A stretch of 64,000 nucleotides of DNA, from the NCBI RefSeq assembly GCF_963677065.1, contig NZ_OY781872.1:2165419-2229418 (forward strand), in the 5' to 3' direction. Below, in pieces: positions 52,241-61,498 of this stretch (position 1 is the stretch's first letter; every line of letters begins with the position of its first letter). The translations under genes were made by a program, and so were the position numbers. The DNA comes from an uncultured Methanoregula sp. (GTDB lineage: Archaea; Halobacteriota; Methanomicrobia; Methanomicrobiales; Methanospirillaceae). Below the pieces are notes generated by a model. That model was not told the DNA's origin and ran no database searches. It saw only the letters and a program-made list of their open reading frames with translations.

Positions 52241-52770
52241 TCCGCATTTTTTGTTCTGGAGAATCATTCTTTACGCAATAATGTACCCCCTCCCGGGTCC
52301 ACGGTCCCCCGGCGGGGACGGGGCGCATTACGATGGGAAGGATAACGGTTAAAGATGAAAATAGTTTTTTGCTCTGTAGAAATCATTCGGGTTGCATACT
52401 CAATGGTGTATGTGAGTGGACCCCCTCTCTCCCCCAAAGGGGGTGGCAGCCCAAGGTGACAAGCCCCTTCCCCTTCATTTTTAAAAATCATATGGATTTT
52501 CGTAAGGTCGTACTCCACGGGGCGAGCCCCGATGAGGCGGTGAGCGCCCGTGGCCCTATCCCAATCTAATTCCTGCTTTTTGCAGGTTTTCTACAGAGCG
52601 TATTTTTTACCAACATAATGCTCCCGCCGGGGATCAGAATCTGCGTAAAATTCCTCATTTTCGATGCTGAATAAGGTACCGATGATGGGGCCTGCTCCAA
52701 AAAAACCGATGACCGGACCAATACACACGTTTGGAAAGACGTAACCGTTTGTGATTTTCCAAAAAAAGAA
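52241..52770. other. Intergenic region containing a possible short mobile element
   Basis: About 530 bases without a credible gene. A 229-bp segment is bounded by a perfect 12-bp inverted repeat (annotated separately). Inside it are further short palindromes such as CCCCC-AAA-GGGGG and GGGGC-GA-GCCCC. Confidence 0.5.
52371..52599. mobile_element. Possible MITE-like element with 12-bp terminal inverted repeats
   Basis: GCTCTGTAGAAA (52371-52382) is matched exactly by its reverse complement TTTCTACAGAGC (52588-52599). The enclosed 229 bases hold no gene and several short hairpins. Size, non-coding content and perfect ends fit a miniature inverted-repeat element. No target duplication is obvious beyond T-rich flanks. 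Confidence 0.4.
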
Positions 52771-53547
52771 TCAGTCGTGAATGATAGAAAAGATCGCTTT
52801 TACGGCCGGCTGTTTCGGCTCGGGGGCACAGCGCTCGACCTTGATGACTTTTCCCAGCCCTTCTGCAAACACGCACGCGTACAGGCTGCAGACCGGGCAG
52901 GGGTTTGCCGTACAGCACTTGGGGGACTCTGCGTGGACTGCCCTGCACCCGTCGATGAGCAGGTAATCTTCCATGGTTACCGAAATAACGTCCCCTTCAA
53001 TCGTCGAGTGGACTTTGCCTGCCACTTCCATCACTTCCATGCCGAGTTCCCGGACAAGGTTCTGCAGGGCCGGTGCGTCCGACGGGACTGCCAGGTGATC
53101 TTTCTCGCGGAGAAGAGAAAGGAGCGGGGCGCAGGATGGCCCGGTCATGAGCCCGGGAGCTGCGGGTTCCGCTGAGAATGAATCTGCGGGAAGCGGCAGT
53201 CCATGGAATTCTGCAACAGGAATGAACTGGACGATTCGTGAACGGTCCTCCTGGCGTTCGTGGACAAAACAGGCGTTTCCCTGGATCCCGAGGTCGGCGC
53301 AGATTGCTGCAAGGTTGATGCTCCCCTGGACCGAAAGCAGGCTCATGTACCGGAGATCGAGAGGATCGGCGCCCGACAATGTTGCGAAGAGAATGCCGGT
53401 CAGCAGGCAGACCAGGCCGGCGATGACGAGTGCGGCGCTGGTGAAATCGCCCCGGTTGGTCAGGATCGCGACGGCAACCAGGATAACCGCCATGATTATC
53501 AGGGCAAATGCCCCGCGGTAGTAAGGATTTTCTGGAATAATTTTCAT
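52771..53547 (-). CDS. Membrane protein with cysteine-rich C-terminal domain
   Basis: 258 residues. Two hydrophobic helices (about 12-30 and 37-58) precede a soluble domain. Near the C-terminus are closely spaced cysteines (KCCTANPCPVCSLYAC...ERC) that could bind a metal or Fe-S cluster. No family is recognised. It is the last gene of the MoxR/DUF58 operon, two bases after its neighbour's stop. Confidence 0.75.
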   Translation of the reverse strand: MKIIPENPYYRGAFALIIMAVILVAVAILTNRGDFTSAALVIAGLVCLLTGILFATLSGADPLDLRYMSLLSVQGSINLAAICADLGIQGNACFVHERQEDRSRIVQFIPVAEFHGLPLPADSFSAEPAAPGLMTGPSCAPLLSLLREKDHLAVPSDAPALQNLVRELGMEVMEVAGKVHSTIEGDVISVTMEDYLLIDGCRAVHAESPKCCTANPCPVCSLYACVFAEGLGKVIKVERCAPEPKQPAVKAIFSIIHD

Positions 53548-53549
53548 AT

Positions 53550-54017
53550 TCAGGCTCCGGTATACTGTTTTCTGAACTGGTACATGCGAACCGAATGGAC
53601 CAGGAGGATTGCTCCGATAGCAATGCCAAGGACAAGAAGCGGCCCCGGCACATGGTTGGAGAACTGGATGAGCAGGGTAATAAGAACCGCTGCGCCAAGG
53701 AAGATTCCGAACTGTCTCTTATCTTTTTCCGATGCAAACAATCCGAGGACTGTAGAGACAATTCCGGCAAGCACGCACAGGACAAAGAGCCCTGCCCAGA
53801 GATTCAGAAGACCGCATACGATCGCAAGCGGCACGCCGCTGCAGACGATGTAGAACCCCCGGTCAGGCCTGGTGCGGGTGAACAGGAGTACCAAAAGAAG
53901 AATGGCAGCGAGGATGCCATTCAGGTACCAGATCTGCGAGCCGAGAACCAGGGTGGTACAAAAAACCCCGAGAGCGAGGAGGATGAATAACCGGTATTCC
54001 GGCAGGATCCGGTTCAT
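53550..54017 (-). CDS. Multi-pass membrane protein of the MoxR/DUF58 operon
   Basis: 155 residues, mostly hydrophobic with about five or six helices (LFILLALGVFCTTLVLG, ILAAILLLVLLF, AGLFVLCVLAGIVSTVLGL and others). Its start overlaps the DUF58 gene stop by four bases. No family is recognised. It is probably part of the envelope complex encoded by this operon. Confidence 0.75.
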   Translation of the reverse strand: MNRILPEYRLFILLALGVFCTTLVLGSQIWYLNGILAAILLLVLLFTRTRPDRGFYIVCSGVPLAIVCGLLNLWAGLFVLCVLAGIVSTVLGLFASEKDKRQFGIFLGAAVLITLLIQFSNHVPGPLLVLGIAIGAILLVHSVRMYQFRKQYTGA

Positions 54018-55330
54018 GCAGGGGCCCCCTGGCCTGCGGCCTGAGGAGATTCCGGCCCGGCTTCAGGGTCGTCCGGAAGAGCATGGATCATCCGGGTATG
54101 CACGATGATATTTCTTGCACGCAGAGGCCGCACAACATGCCGGATATGGCTGGTGTCGCCGCACTCGAGCGAGAAGAGGTAAGCTTCGGAGAACGCGATC
54201 TGGGCAAGGGCCCGGGCAACCTGCCCGGTAAATGCCGGGTTCCGCATGTTCTCAAGAACACGTTCATACCGGTTGCGGAGTTGTTCGAAAAAGGTTATCT
54301 TCAGCGGATCGGTCTCATCCGGCAGGATATTTTCAATTACCCGGATATGTGACCGGAGATCCGACCTGTCCGGCGTGTGGTAGAAATGGACCGGGCGTTC
54401 TGCGGGATGCATCCATTCGCGGAGATCACTGAGGCAGCGGGGGAGGCTCCTTTCTTCCCGGATCAGGTGGATGATGTTGGGCCCCGAGATCATGAGGACC
54501 GAGACCTGCTGGTAGGTCTGGAGCGTGTGCCGCACCATGCCGGTGACTTCCGCTATCATCTGGTTGAAGGCTTTTTCCGGGTACGGCGAACCGTTCCAGG
54601 GAATGTCGACAATGACGAGCGGGGGATGGCTCATGGGTGCCGTATATTTCCGGATAACCAGTTTCTCGTACTTGGCAGAGACCTTCCAGTCCACGTGGCG
54701 CAGGTCGTCCCCGACAACATAATCCCGCAGGGAATGTACATCTGCACCGCTCCAGGTGCTGGACTTCCGTAAGTCCAGCATCCCGTCGCCCATGTCGGAG
54801 TTGGGCGGTGCGAACAGTCCCGTGGGCTGGACAAGAAGCACCGGTCTGCAGTCGCTCTCCCGGGACAGGGTCATGGTATCTTCAAAGAAGAGATCCCTCA
54901 GGTCAACCCGTATCCCGGAAAACGGGTGCGAACCATGGATGACCGGAACGATCGTGTAGTTGAACGTGCAGTTCTGCACTGCCGGATCCGGCCAGGCCGT
55001 GATCCCGGTTACGCCATTGACGAAATTCGTCTGGGATGGGAACAGGTCGGAGATGGTAACCTTCATCCGAGGGGGGACCTGGAATGCGACAGTCGTTGTT
55101 ACATCGACTGCCATACCTCTCCGGACCTGGTCGCGGCTCAGCGTCCGGTGAAATTGGATCGAACTCACCATCTCCCGCATGCGGTACCCGAACAGGACGT
55201 ATTGTCCTGCGATACCGGCGGCAAGGATTGCTGCTGCAAGGAGGATTGAGAGATCATCCAGGACAAGCGAGACCGATACGAGCACGAGGCATAACAAGGA
55301 TATGCCCTGGGTACAGCGCCGCATCTGCAC
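54014..55330 (-). CDS. DUF58 domain protein
   Basis: 438 residues. Two N-terminal helices (9-47) anchor it; the ectodomain-like part follows, and the conserved DUF58 block SLRDYVVGDDLRHVDWKVSAKYEKLVIRKY lies near 200-230. DUF58 proteins are the usual partners of MoxR ATPases and carry a vWA-like fold. The C-terminus ends in a flexible Ala/Pro/Gly tail. It sits next to the MoxR gene as expected. Confidence 0.92.
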   Translation of the reverse strand: MQMRRCTQGISLLCLVLVSVSLVLDDLSILLAAAILAAGIAGQYVLFGYRMREMVSSIQFHRTLSRDQVRRGMAVDVTTTVAFQVPPRMKVTISDLFPSQTNFVNGVTGITAWPDPAVQNCTFNYTIVPVIHGSHPFSGIRVDLRDLFFEDTMTLSRESDCRPVLLVQPTGLFAPPNSDMGDGMLDLRKSSTWSGADVHSLRDYVVGDDLRHVDWKVSAKYEKLVIRKYTAPMSHPPLVIVDIPWNGSPYPEKAFNQMIAEVTGMVRHTLQTYQQVSVLMISGPNIIHLIREERSLPRCLSDLREWMHPAERPVHFYHTPDRSDLRSHIRVIENILPDETDPLKITFFEQLRNRYERVLENMRNPAFTGQVARALAQIAFSEAYLFSLECGDTSHIRHVVRPLRARNIIVHTRMIHALPDDPEAGPESPQAAGQGAPA

Positions 55331-55333
55331 AGA

Positions 55334-56416
55334 TCAGAGCACCTCGACTTTCGAGAGGATCTCTTCCAGAACCTGCCCCCGGGTGATTCCTTCCACCTGG
55401 GCGTCCCGGTTGAGGATGATGCGGTGGGCAAGCGTTGGCTGGGCGATCTGCTTGATATCGTCGGGAATCACGTACGTGCGGTTGTTGAGGGCCGCCATGG
55501 TTTTCCCGCCGCTGACAAGGGCAAGCGAGGCACGGGTGGATCCGCCCAGCTCGACGTCCGGGTGGGTCCGGGTTGCAACAATCAGGTCGCAGATATACTG
55601 GAGGACCGGCTCTTCTATTGCTATCTGCCGTACGATTTTGATATGGTGCTTGATGGTCTGCGGGGAGAGGAGGGGGGTGATGGATTGCGAGAAGGTATCC
55701 CAGTGGAGCTGGCCGGAGTTTGCCCGCCTTATGATATTGAGTTCATCTTCCGCACTCAGGTAATCCGACCGGATACTGAGCATGAACCGGTCCCGCTGCA
55801 CTTCGATCAAGGGAAATGTGCCTTCGAATTCATGGGGGTTCTGGGTGGCAATCACGAAGAACGGCGACTGCATCGGGAGCGTGATACCGTCGAGCGTAAC
55901 CTGCCGCTCGCTCATGGCCTCGATGAATGCGCTCTGGGCCTTGGGATTGATACGGTTGATTTCATCGACGAGCAGGAAATTGGTAAAAACGGGTCCTTTT
56001 CTCAGGACGAATTCTTTTTTATGGGTATCGTAGATCCTCACCCCGAGCATATCGGCAGGCTGGATGTCGACTGCACCCTGGATACGGTTGAACCCGCAGC
56101 CGGTGATCTGGGCAATGGATTTTGCTATCGTGGTCTTTGCGGTTCCGGGAACTCCTTCGACAAGAATATGCCCCTCATTCAGGAGCGAGATGAGGATCAG
56201 GTCGATGATCTGCCGGTTTCCGACAATAAACGTATTGAGTTTCTCATGGATCTCGGCAGAAATCCGGGATATGTCCGCTACTTCTTTTTTCAGTTCAGAT
56301 GCCGAAAGCCGGGGTATCTCCGGCGCATCTGCGGTATCCGGCATCTCTGCTTTTCCATCCCGCGCAGACATCCTTGTGATGTCGGCTATTGTTTTTTCAA
56401 GATCGGTATTATTCAT
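55334..56416 (-). CDS. MoxR-family AAA+ ATPase
   Basis: ATG 56416 (GGTGGCAGG upstream, eight bases after the DUF4350 stop) gives 360 residues. The AAA+ core has Walker A ILVEGVPGTAKTTIAKS, Walker B FLLVDEINRINPKAQSAFIEAM, sensor 1 VIATQNPHEFEGTFPLIEVQRDRF and sensor 2 GGSTRASLAL. A 60-residue N-terminal extension with Ser/Glu/Lys is unusual. MoxR enzymes act as chaperones that mature or load metal into partner complexes, here probably the envelope proteins of this operon. Confidence 0.95.
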   Translation of the reverse strand: MNNTDLEKTIADITRMSARDGKAEMPDTADAPEIPRLSASELKKEVADISRISAEIHEKLNTFIVGNRQIIDLILISLLNEGHILVEGVPGTAKTTIAKSIAQITGCGFNRIQGAVDIQPADMLGVRIYDTHKKEFVLRKGPVFTNFLLVDEINRINPKAQSAFIEAMSERQVTLDGITLPMQSPFFVIATQNPHEFEGTFPLIEVQRDRFMLSIRSDYLSAEDELNIIRRANSGQLHWDTFSQSITPLLSPQTIKHHIKIVRQIAIEEPVLQYICDLIVATRTHPDVELGGSTRASLALVSGGKTMAALNNRTYVIPDDIKQIAQPTLAHRIILNRDAQVEGITRGQVLEEILSKVEVL

Positions 56417-56424
56417 CCTGCCAC

Positions 56425-57378
56425 CTAAATTGTCTTCTTTTTCCAGGCCCATGCCAGGGTGAGCACGAGCAGGCATAATACGCTAATTTCTATAATAATC
56501 GTTGTTCGTATAACATGAAGAATTTCGCTGATGCCGCTTGCGTCAGCAGTCCGGGAATTCATCTGGTCGACAAGCACCGGGCCATCGTTCTTAAGCACGC
56601 TCCGGATAAGTTCCCGGTCGTCGCTGTTCTCGGGCTGGGTGTACATCGAGTTGATAAGGATGCTCGGGTCTGAAAGGACGATTATCTTCCCGCCTCCCAT
56701 GGTCTCGGACGACATGACCGGGAAGGTTCCCATATCCTCGATCGTGTTGAGCCGGCGATCCCCGTTTGCATCGATCCAGCTCATGACCGAGGAGAGCATC
56801 AGGGGTGTGCCGCCTTCCAGCGCAGCGGGTCGGTCCAGTGCCATGCTTGCCGGCAGGTCTCCAAAAGTGGCATTGCCGGCTTCCCGGTATGCCACCACCA
56901 TGTACGAATTCAGGTACCGCCGGTCCAGGCTCGAGAGGTTCCCGGGAAGGATCGAGATGTGGCTCCCAAGACCTTTGAGGATCTCGTTTCCTGTCCCGAA
57001 ATCGTCGGCAAGGATTATCGTGTTGCCGTCATTGAGAAATTTCCTGTAAGCGGCAAGCGCCGCAGGAGCCGAGTGATTCTTCGGAGCAATGACAAGGAGC
57101 GTGCTGTTGCCGGGACTTTTTGTCAGGGCTTCCTGCTCGTAAACATACGAGATCCGGTGCCGGTCGAGATCGGAGAAGAACGAGGACGTGCCGTTCCAGC
57201 CGGTGTTGTACCGCGAGAACTCCAGGTTGTTCGTAGAGAGATGCAGCACGAGAACAAATGTACTGGCAAGCAGTACAAGCCCGATAATCCAGAATGCGGC
57301 CCTAATGGTTCTCCCCTCCGGTCTGTTCGTCCGTAAGCTCGGCTGCGGTCTCGAATACGGTCCGGTCTTTGTCCTCAT
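56425..57378 (-). CDS. DUF4350-like membrane protein
   Basis: From ATG 57378 the protein has 317 residues; the start overlaps the upstream gene by 77 bases. An ATT codon near 57306, behind a strong GGAGGGG site, would start just before the first helix and avoid the overlap. A single N-terminal helix (AAFWIIGLVLLASTFVLVLHL) leads to a domain with STLLVIAPKNHSAPAALAAYRKFLNDGNTIILADDFGTGNEIL, typical of DUF4350, then a C-terminal helix. The family accompanies MoxR/DUF58 genes. Confidence 0.85.
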   Translation of the reverse strand: MRTKTGPYSRPQPSLRTNRPEGRTIRAAFWIIGLVLLASTFVLVLHLSTNNLEFSRYNTGWNGTSSFFSDLDRHRISYVYEQEALTKSPGNSTLLVIAPKNHSAPAALAAYRKFLNDGNTIILADDFGTGNEILKGLGSHISILPGNLSSLDRRYLNSYMVVAYREAGNATFGDLPASMALDRPAALEGGTPLMLSSVMSWIDANGDRRLNTIEDMGTFPVMSSETMGGGKIIVLSDPSILINSMYTQPENSDDRELIRSVLKNDGPVLVDQMNSRTADASGISEILHVIRTTIIIEISVLCLLVLTLAWAWKKKTI

Positions 57379-59110
57379 GCTGCCTGCCATACCGGATCCG
57401 CTCGTATGCAGCGGTGAACCGGGCAAAGGTTCCGCAATATGCTTTTCCCTTGCAGGTTCTTGCCATCTCCCGGGGAGTCAGGGCCTGGTGCTTCCGGATG
57501 CGGAGATCCCGGGCAACCCGGCCGGCCAGCTGCTGGTACACTACCCGGGAGGCTGCGCTCAGGCCGTGTTCACTGAGTATCCGCCTGTAGTACATGATTA
57601 TGGTCTCGTCTGAGTACGCGGGGATATCCTGCAGGATGCCCGGATCCTCTTCTCCTTTCGTGGCATCGTCCTCAGCCGGACCCGGATCCTGTTTTGATCC
57701 GGGAATGATCTTCTGTATAAGGTCGAGCATATGGGTTTTTCGCTGGGACATCCGGCGGAAATAGAAGAAACCCGCCCCAAGGAACAGGAAGAGGATCACG
57801 ATGCCGGCCATAACCAGCGTGATGAACCGGTAATCCATATCAACGCCCGGGATGAGCGATATATCCACGGTTACGGGGGCGCTCTCGGAGGGGTAGATCG
57901 GATAATCATCGCCGCTGAACCGAGCAATGATCGTATGACTGCCGGGCGGGAGCTGGAGCGTTTTCTTATACTCTCCTTTTGCATCGGTCTTGGTGACAAG
58001 AACCTGGCTTTTGTCCCATTCGATCTGGACTGACGCCGACCTGACCGGAACATTTGCGACAACCGATCCATTGCAGATAACATTCCCATCGCTGTCCGGT
58101 TTACTCACCTGCAGGGTTGTCACCGAATCGACCCCGATCGCAGTCAGGGTCCGGTTTACCGACCGGGACGTGGGCGACCGGGCATAGATGGTATTGGGTC
58201 CGATAAGGGCCCGCTCTATGGGGACTTTGACATTGTAATATCCGAAAACATCGGTCGTGGTCTGGACAAGCGGGATCTCTTCTGAGTAAATGGTGATGGG
58301 GATCCCCGCTGCCCGGACGGTATTGTTTCCCTTGAGGGTCAGGGATATGCCCTGGTATTCGATGATATCCCGGTATCTCCCGGAGTTCGGCCTGATGAAG
58401 AGCGATATCCGGTCTTCCCCGGGGATGAGCCTCGTATCGACAGCAATCTGCCGTGCCGCCTCGGGCTGTTCGATCTCTTTTATGATCGCGTCGACATACT
58501 TCTGGCTCTCCTCGGCTTTTGTCACATTGAGGCCCAGTTTTTTGCCGTTTTTTATGACACTTTCCGTTGCATTCCGGTATTTCCCGCTCATCCCCTGCAC
58601 TTTTTTACGGAGTTCGTCGCCCTGCAGCCGGATCGTGGTGAGCATATCCTCGTTGTTCTGCTCATGGTACTGGACTTCCATGGCCTGCAGGGTATCGAGG
58701 GAGAGCGAGGTATTGAAAAGGGACTCCAGGATCTGTTTCTGGAGCGCCGTGTCCCTCTCGAGCTCCTGGATCTCGCTCTCGTTCATATCGAGCTTGACTA
58801 CCAGGTTCTTGATAGACTGGTGGCTTTTCCCGAACCGTTCGAGTTCCCTGCGGGCCTGATCGATATCGTGGATCCGGATATTCAGCGAGACCGGGCCCGT
58901 GAAATCGATGAAGTCCTGGAGTTCCGGATCGATATCCGTTGTGCTGTTGAGCGACTGCTGCCGCAGGGCTTCGGCATTCTCGTGAAACCGGGAGGGGAAG
59001 GTATCCTTATCCAGGGAATAGAGGAGGGGATTTGAGATGGAAAGAGCAAGCGCGACAAGTATTGCGGTGACCATGATGGCGAGGACTGCAAAGCACGCTC
59101 TCTTCTTCAT
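57302..59110 (-). CDS. Envelope protein with coiled coil, Ig-like domains and DUF4129-like tail
   Basis: 602 residues. A signal/anchor helix (about 5-28) is followed by a helical coiled-coil region (45-215), two Ig-like domains (about 225-415; GYYNVKVPIERALIGPNTIYA, GEYKKTLQLPPGSHTIIARFSGD), a membrane helix (GIVILFLFLGAGFFYF), and a C-terminal cytosolic domain with YYRRILSEHGL, LTPREMAR and FTAAYERIRYG, the DUF4129 pattern. DUF4129 domains commonly occur with MoxR and transglutaminase-like genes. Confidence 0.85.
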   Translation of the reverse strand: MKKRACFAVLAIMVTAILVALALSISNPLLYSLDKDTFPSRFHENAEALRQQSLNSTTDIDPELQDFIDFTGPVSLNIRIHDIDQARRELERFGKSHQSIKNLVVKLDMNESEIQELERDTALQKQILESLFNTSLSLDTLQAMEVQYHEQNNEDMLTTIRLQGDELRKKVQGMSGKYRNATESVIKNGKKLGLNVTKAEESQKYVDAIIKEIEQPEAARQIAVDTRLIPGEDRISLFIRPNSGRYRDIIEYQGISLTLKGNNTVRAAGIPITIYSEEIPLVQTTTDVFGYYNVKVPIERALIGPNTIYARSPTSRSVNRTLTAIGVDSVTTLQVSKPDSDGNVICNGSVVANVPVRSASVQIEWDKSQVLVTKTDAKGEYKKTLQLPPGSHTIIARFSGDDYPIYPSESAPVTVDISLIPGVDMDYRFITLVMAGIVILFLFLGAGFFYFRRMSQRKTHMLDLIQKIIPGSKQDPGPAEDDATKGEEDPGILQDIPAYSDETIIMYYRRILSEHGLSAASRVVYQQLAGRVARDLRIRKHQALTPREMARTCKGKAYCGTFARFTAAYERIRYGRQHEDKDRTVFETAAELTDEQTGGENH

Positions 59111-59367
59111 TTGTATAATATCTCCATGACTTTCCGGACAACGATGATGCCGAAGACAACGATCCCGGCAGCAACAACGTATTTTATGTACCGAAGGTAC
59201 GGGGGAAGCGAGAACCTCGTGTCCGCAAGCTCAACGATGACGAGGAGGCCGATCAGCCAGAGCACAAAAAAAATTTCCAGATCGATCCGGTATGCAAGCA
59301 CCATAAAGAGGCTGATGACGATGAGCCAGATGGTGATTATGGTGATTGCAAGGTTCTTCTTCTTCAC
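59107..59367 (-). CDS. Small three-helix membrane protein, first gene of the MoxR operon
   Basis: 86 residues with three hydrophobic helices and a basic N-terminus (MKKKNLAITII). It overlaps the next gene as ATGA. It is the most upstream gene of the minus-strand MoxR/DUF58 operon. No function can be assigned. Confidence 0.75.
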   Translation of the reverse strand: MKKKNLAITIITIWLIVISLFMVLAYRIDLEIFFVLWLIGLLVIVELADTRFSLPPYLRYIKYVVAAGIVVFGIIVVRKVMEILYK

Positions 59368-59534
59368 GCAGATTCCGCTTTATTGATTGGAATTCTGTCT
59401 ATAGGTAATTTTCTTTTTTTTATATTCGGGTCAGATGCTATTCATTTTATAATACACCGCGGACCTGCCGGAGTTATCCGGGTATCCTGAGCGATTGCTT
59501 ACGGATCCTCAGGTATTCCGCTGACGTGCCGGTT

Positions 59535-60305
59535 TCAGGACCTGCGGATAAATACGATCAACAGCACAAGGAGTATCGCAGCCAGCCCGGCGCTTGCCGG
59601 AAGGAACATCTCCTGGATTCTACCTGGCATGGCGAGCGGGGATTGCTGTGGCTGAATCAGGCTCATCATATCCGGATCCCGGGGGAACCGGTGCTGGAAA
59701 GCATCGACTGCCGGGGAGAGATTGACCGAGACGAGCAGCGATCCATTGGTCTCGTCAACCAGCTCCACGGAGTGGATGTCCTTATGGTAGGGGATGATGA
59801 GCGGCAGGTCGATATCATCGCCCGAAATCCCGGATTCAAGAGCCGGGTCTTCTGTCTCCTCATGATGTTTCAGTTCATTCCGGAAGCCGTACTGTTCGAG
59901 CTGCATTCGCGGATCCCAGACCCTGTAGGACATGAGCGCCGATCCATTGTGCGCTCTTATCGTGACCGTGAAATTCCCGTTCTGGTACCCGGGATTGGGG
60001 GGATGGCCATAGCGGATATCAGCCGATTCCAGAAATGCATGATCTTCGCCTATTCCCAGGATGATGACGAAGATCTTGCACAGGTCATCGTCGGAATGGG
60101 TAAGGTTGCCGTGGGAATGAGCTGCATGGGCATCTTCTATTAAGGTGTTCCAGGTTTCCGTGCTGTTTTGTGGCAGGGGGGCCGGGGTCTCCGTGACCAT
60201 GACATGAGGCGCTTCCTGTTCCATATCCATGGTGTGGGCGGCTGAAAACCCGCAAGCAATGCAGAGGACACAAAGGATGCCTGCGAGAATGGCACGGCTA
60301 CTCAT
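59535..60305 (-). CDS. Membrane-anchored partner protein of PEGA peptidase copy 2
   Basis: ATG 60305 overlaps the peptidase stop as ATGA; an ATG three codons upstream is also possible. About 256 residues: a signal peptide with CVLCIACGFSAA, an ectodomain with SADIRYGHPPNPGYQNGNFTV and DIDLPLIIPYHKDIHSVELVDETNGSLLVSVNLSP, and a C-terminal helix. The ectodomain parallels that of the response-regulator fusion at 49777-51072 (SLEVRYGKAPN, ITVPYLPGMDKFVLSNTNDGAVLATADLAP). This copy lacks the receiver and ends in RRS. Confidence 0.8.
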   Translation of the reverse strand: MSSRAILAGILCVLCIACGFSAAHTMDMEQEAPHVMVTETPAPLPQNSTETWNTLIEDAHAAHSHGNLTHSDDDLCKIFVIILGIGEDHAFLESADIRYGHPPNPGYQNGNFTVTIRAHNGSALMSYRVWDPRMQLEQYGFRNELKHHEETEDPALESGISGDDIDLPLIIPYHKDIHSVELVDETNGSLLVSVNLSPAVDAFQHRFPRDPDMMSLIQPQQSPLAMPGRIQEMFLPASAGLAAILLVLLIVFIRRS

Positions 60306-61498
60306 AGGCTCCACCGGTTGATGTTATCCAGCATGTAGTGGACGTGAAGGGTCGACGCGTTCCCCAGTCTTCCCTTGATAATATAGGTGCCCATCATATC
60401 CGGCTCGGGGTCGATTCGCCAGTAACTTTTCTGGCATGCCGGGGAAGTCCCGCTTCTGGCTGCGGTCGAGATCTGGCGGCAGAGTGCCGGATTCCAGTTG
60501 TTTCTCCCGGCTGCAAGGACGCAGTCGGCCTGGCTGCTCCAGACATTGGGATTGGGATCGTTCTGGGTATAGTAGGTTTCCCCGCAATAGGTGTCGATCA
60601 AGCCGAATATTGCATGCCCGGCTTCATGCATGAAGACCCAGCCGGAATCGGCCGGGGCCTTGAACCAGGAATGGATCCCCGGTCCCATGGAACTCGAGCA
60701 GCCGTTCGGCTCGCAGGGGGGGCCCGAATACAATCCTTTGTACGTCGGGTACACGATAATTGCCACGTCGGTAAACGGGGCTTCCTCCCAGAAGTCTTCC
60801 GGAAGGGTCCCGGCGCAACCGGCGAAAGCATCGGCAAAGTCGCCCGGATCCGAGTAATAATAAAAATTGAAACGCTTTGTTGCATCTTCCGGCAGGCAGG
60901 TCTGGTTCAGGGTCAGGGCATTCATGACCAGGATCCGTTTCTCGATGAGCGTGTTCACGTCATTGCGGAAGTTCTCTTCGTTTTTTGTATAGTAGTCCGT
61001 TGCTATCTTCTCTTTTTTTGTGCAGTCATACATGGTTTTTGAAGGGACAAAGACGATGTCCATCCGTTCTTCAACCGGACCTTGGCTGCCAATCGGAATG
61101 AGTTTTGCCGGGTGGAGAGCTATGACCGTTTCCCTCTCATTTGGAATATGGACGGTTATGATATTCTCCATATATCCCCGGTTCAGCGCCCGCAGGGTAT
61201 GGTCTCCCGCGGAAAGGGAGGAAAGCACAAGGAGCCCTTCTTTTCCCGCAGTCTCTCCGGCATATCCCCCGTCGAGATAGATCCTTGTGCCGGGAATGCC
61301 TGCGCCGGTGTCGATATTTTTACAGGTTACCGCAAGGGTCGATGTCCTGAGATTCTCCACCGGATGCAGGCTTTCCGGAGCATCCGCCGTGGCAGCGGTT
61401 GCCGGGATAACTACAAGACTGAAGAGAATGAAAAGAATGCAGAGAACAATACCGGATCCGTTCCAAAAAACGGTATTCTGATCCTGAATGCGTTTCAA
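60302..61498 (-). CDS. Secreted PEGA-domain zinc metallopeptidase (M64-like), copy 2
   Basis: 398 residues from a TTG start at 61498 with GGGGG seven bases upstream; the signal sequence (about 14-36) begins right after it. A PEGA domain follows (about 55-130, IYLDGGYAGETA), then the catalytic region H291-E-A-G-H295 and D302 (HEAGHAIFGLIDTY). The blocks FNFYYYSDPGDFADAFAGCAGTLP and NPNVWSS match copy 1 at 48626-49780 closely. It is a secreted protease-like protein of unknown substrate. Confidence 0.85.
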   Translation of the reverse strand: MKRIQDQNTVFWNGSGIVLCILFILFSLVVIPATAATADAPESLHPVENLRTSTLAVTCKNIDTGAGIPGTRIYLDGGYAGETAGKEGLLVLSSLSAGDHTLRALNRGYMENIITVHIPNERETVIALHPAKLIPIGSQGPVEERMDIVFVPSKTMYDCTKKEKIATDYYTKNEENFRNDVNTLIEKRILVMNALTLNQTCLPEDATKRFNFYYYSDPGDFADAFAGCAGTLPEDFWEEAPFTDVAIIVYPTYKGLYSGPPCEPNGCSSSMGPGIHSWFKAPADSGWVFMHEAGHAIFGLIDTYCGETYYTQNDPNPNVWSSQADCVLAAGRNNWNPALCRQISTAARSGTSPACQKSYWRIDPEPDMMGTYIIKGRLGNASTLHVHYMLDNINRWSL

